DNA from: Minisyncoccota bacterium
GTDB taxonomy: Bacteria; Patescibacteriota; Minisyncoccia; UBA6257; 1-14-0-10-40-38
Assembly: GCA_020052135.1 (NCBI GenBank)
Contig: JAGVPS010000080.1
Coordinates: 1-5,227, forward strand
Length of the DNA: 5,227 bases
Direction of reading: 5' to 3'
Shown: positions 5,000 through 5,227 of the stretch, one piece after another
Position numbering within the stretch: the first letter of the stretch is position 1
Layout of the letters: the number at the start of each line of letters is the position of its first letter
Notes under the pieces: generated by a model
What the model was told of the DNA's origin: nothing
Databases searched by the model: none
Seen by the model: the letters and a program-made list of their open reading frames with translations, nothing else
Program-made: the position numbers and the translations under genes

Positions 5000-5227
5000 A
5001 TGGAAAAAAAAGAACGGAAACAAAATCCTTTACAAAGCGTGAAGGGAATGCACGATATTTTACCCCAAGACCAGCAGTATTGGGAGAAAATTCATAAATC
5101 ATTTAAAGAAGTTGCAGAATTCTACAATTTTCTTCCTATCTTTACTCCGGTTATTGAGCCCTTGGAGCTCTATGAACGCACCACAGGCGAAACAAGCGAC
5201 ATTGTCGAAAAACAAATGTTTTTAGTA
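5000..5227 (+). CDS. hisS: Histidyl-tRNA synthetase, N-terminal part (runs off window end)
   Basis: The first 76 codons of a class II aminoacyl-tRNA synthetase are present, open to the last base of the window. The N-terminal signature is clear: SVKGMHDILPQDQQYW (residues 13-28), corresponding to the conserved 'v-R-G-m-x-D-i-L-P' of HisRS, then FLPIFTPVIEPLELYERTTGETSDIVEKQMF (45-75), which covers motif 1 (the dimer-interface strand with its Pro) and the 'GE-T-D-i-V-x-K-x-M' loop. The variants are Lys for Arg at residue 15 and Ser for Thr in TSDIV, both conservative. The enzyme attaches histidine to tRNA-His in the cytoplasm. The related regulatory subunit HisZ is shorter on this kind of match and unlikely without histidine genes nearby. 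The start at 5000 is the only ATG before the signature that leaves a normal short N-terminus; no Shine-Dalgarno sequence is seen. Confidence 0.92.
   Translation, partial: MEKKERKQNPLQSVKGMHDILPQDQQYWEKIHKSFKEVAEFYNFLPIFTPVIEPLELYERTTGETSDIVEKQMFLV

Overview
The window looks like a piece of a compact bacterial genome, most likely from the Candidate Phyla Radiation (Patescibacteria, Parcubacteria-like). Four things point there. Genes are packed with gaps of a few bases. Recognisable Shine-Dalgarno sequences are almost absent before the starts. There is a secreted protein built from WAW...GWI repeats, a type I recall from Parcubacterial genomes. A short GC-rich palindrome sits in frame inside a housekeeping gene. 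TGA is used as a stop (1810-1812), so the recoded-UGA code of Gracilibacteria/Absconditabacteria does not apply. The lineage is inferred from style and remembered families, not from a search.

Left part, 1-3829, plus strand: five consecutive genes that read as one type IV pilus minor-pilin/assembly operon. They are the C-terminus of a FimT/GspH-like minor pilin (1-239), a PilV/PulJ-like prepilin with a clear G|ASLLE processing site (243-917), a secreted repeat protein with a signal peptide (934-1812), a PilX-like minor pilin that overlaps it by ATGA (1809-2321), and a single protein that joins a PilM actin-like domain to a PilN-like membrane/periplasmic part (2327-3829). The order resembles the fimT-pilV-pilW-pilX-pilY1 minor pilin clusters of well-studied bacteria, with the repeat protein in the neighbourhood where a tip adhesin might be expected. 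No PilO, PilB, PilC, PilD or PilQ is visible here.

Right part, 3835-5227: housekeeping genes. Peptidyl-tRNA hydrolase (minus strand) is convergent with the pilus operon, leaving a 5-base gap. It is divergent from signal peptidase I across a 56-base promoter region. The start of histidyl-tRNA synthetase follows and runs off the window end.

Points that stand out: the PilM-PilN fusion with a GspL-like layout; the repeat protein embedded in and translationally coupled to the pilin genes; a heptanucleotide tandem array right after the PilX start that could act as a frameshift switch, with a related array at the end of the same gene; and a palindrome-encoded 11-residue insertion in Pth. I found no RNA gene, CRISPR array, transposase or phage gene. 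Every gap between genes is under 60 bases.
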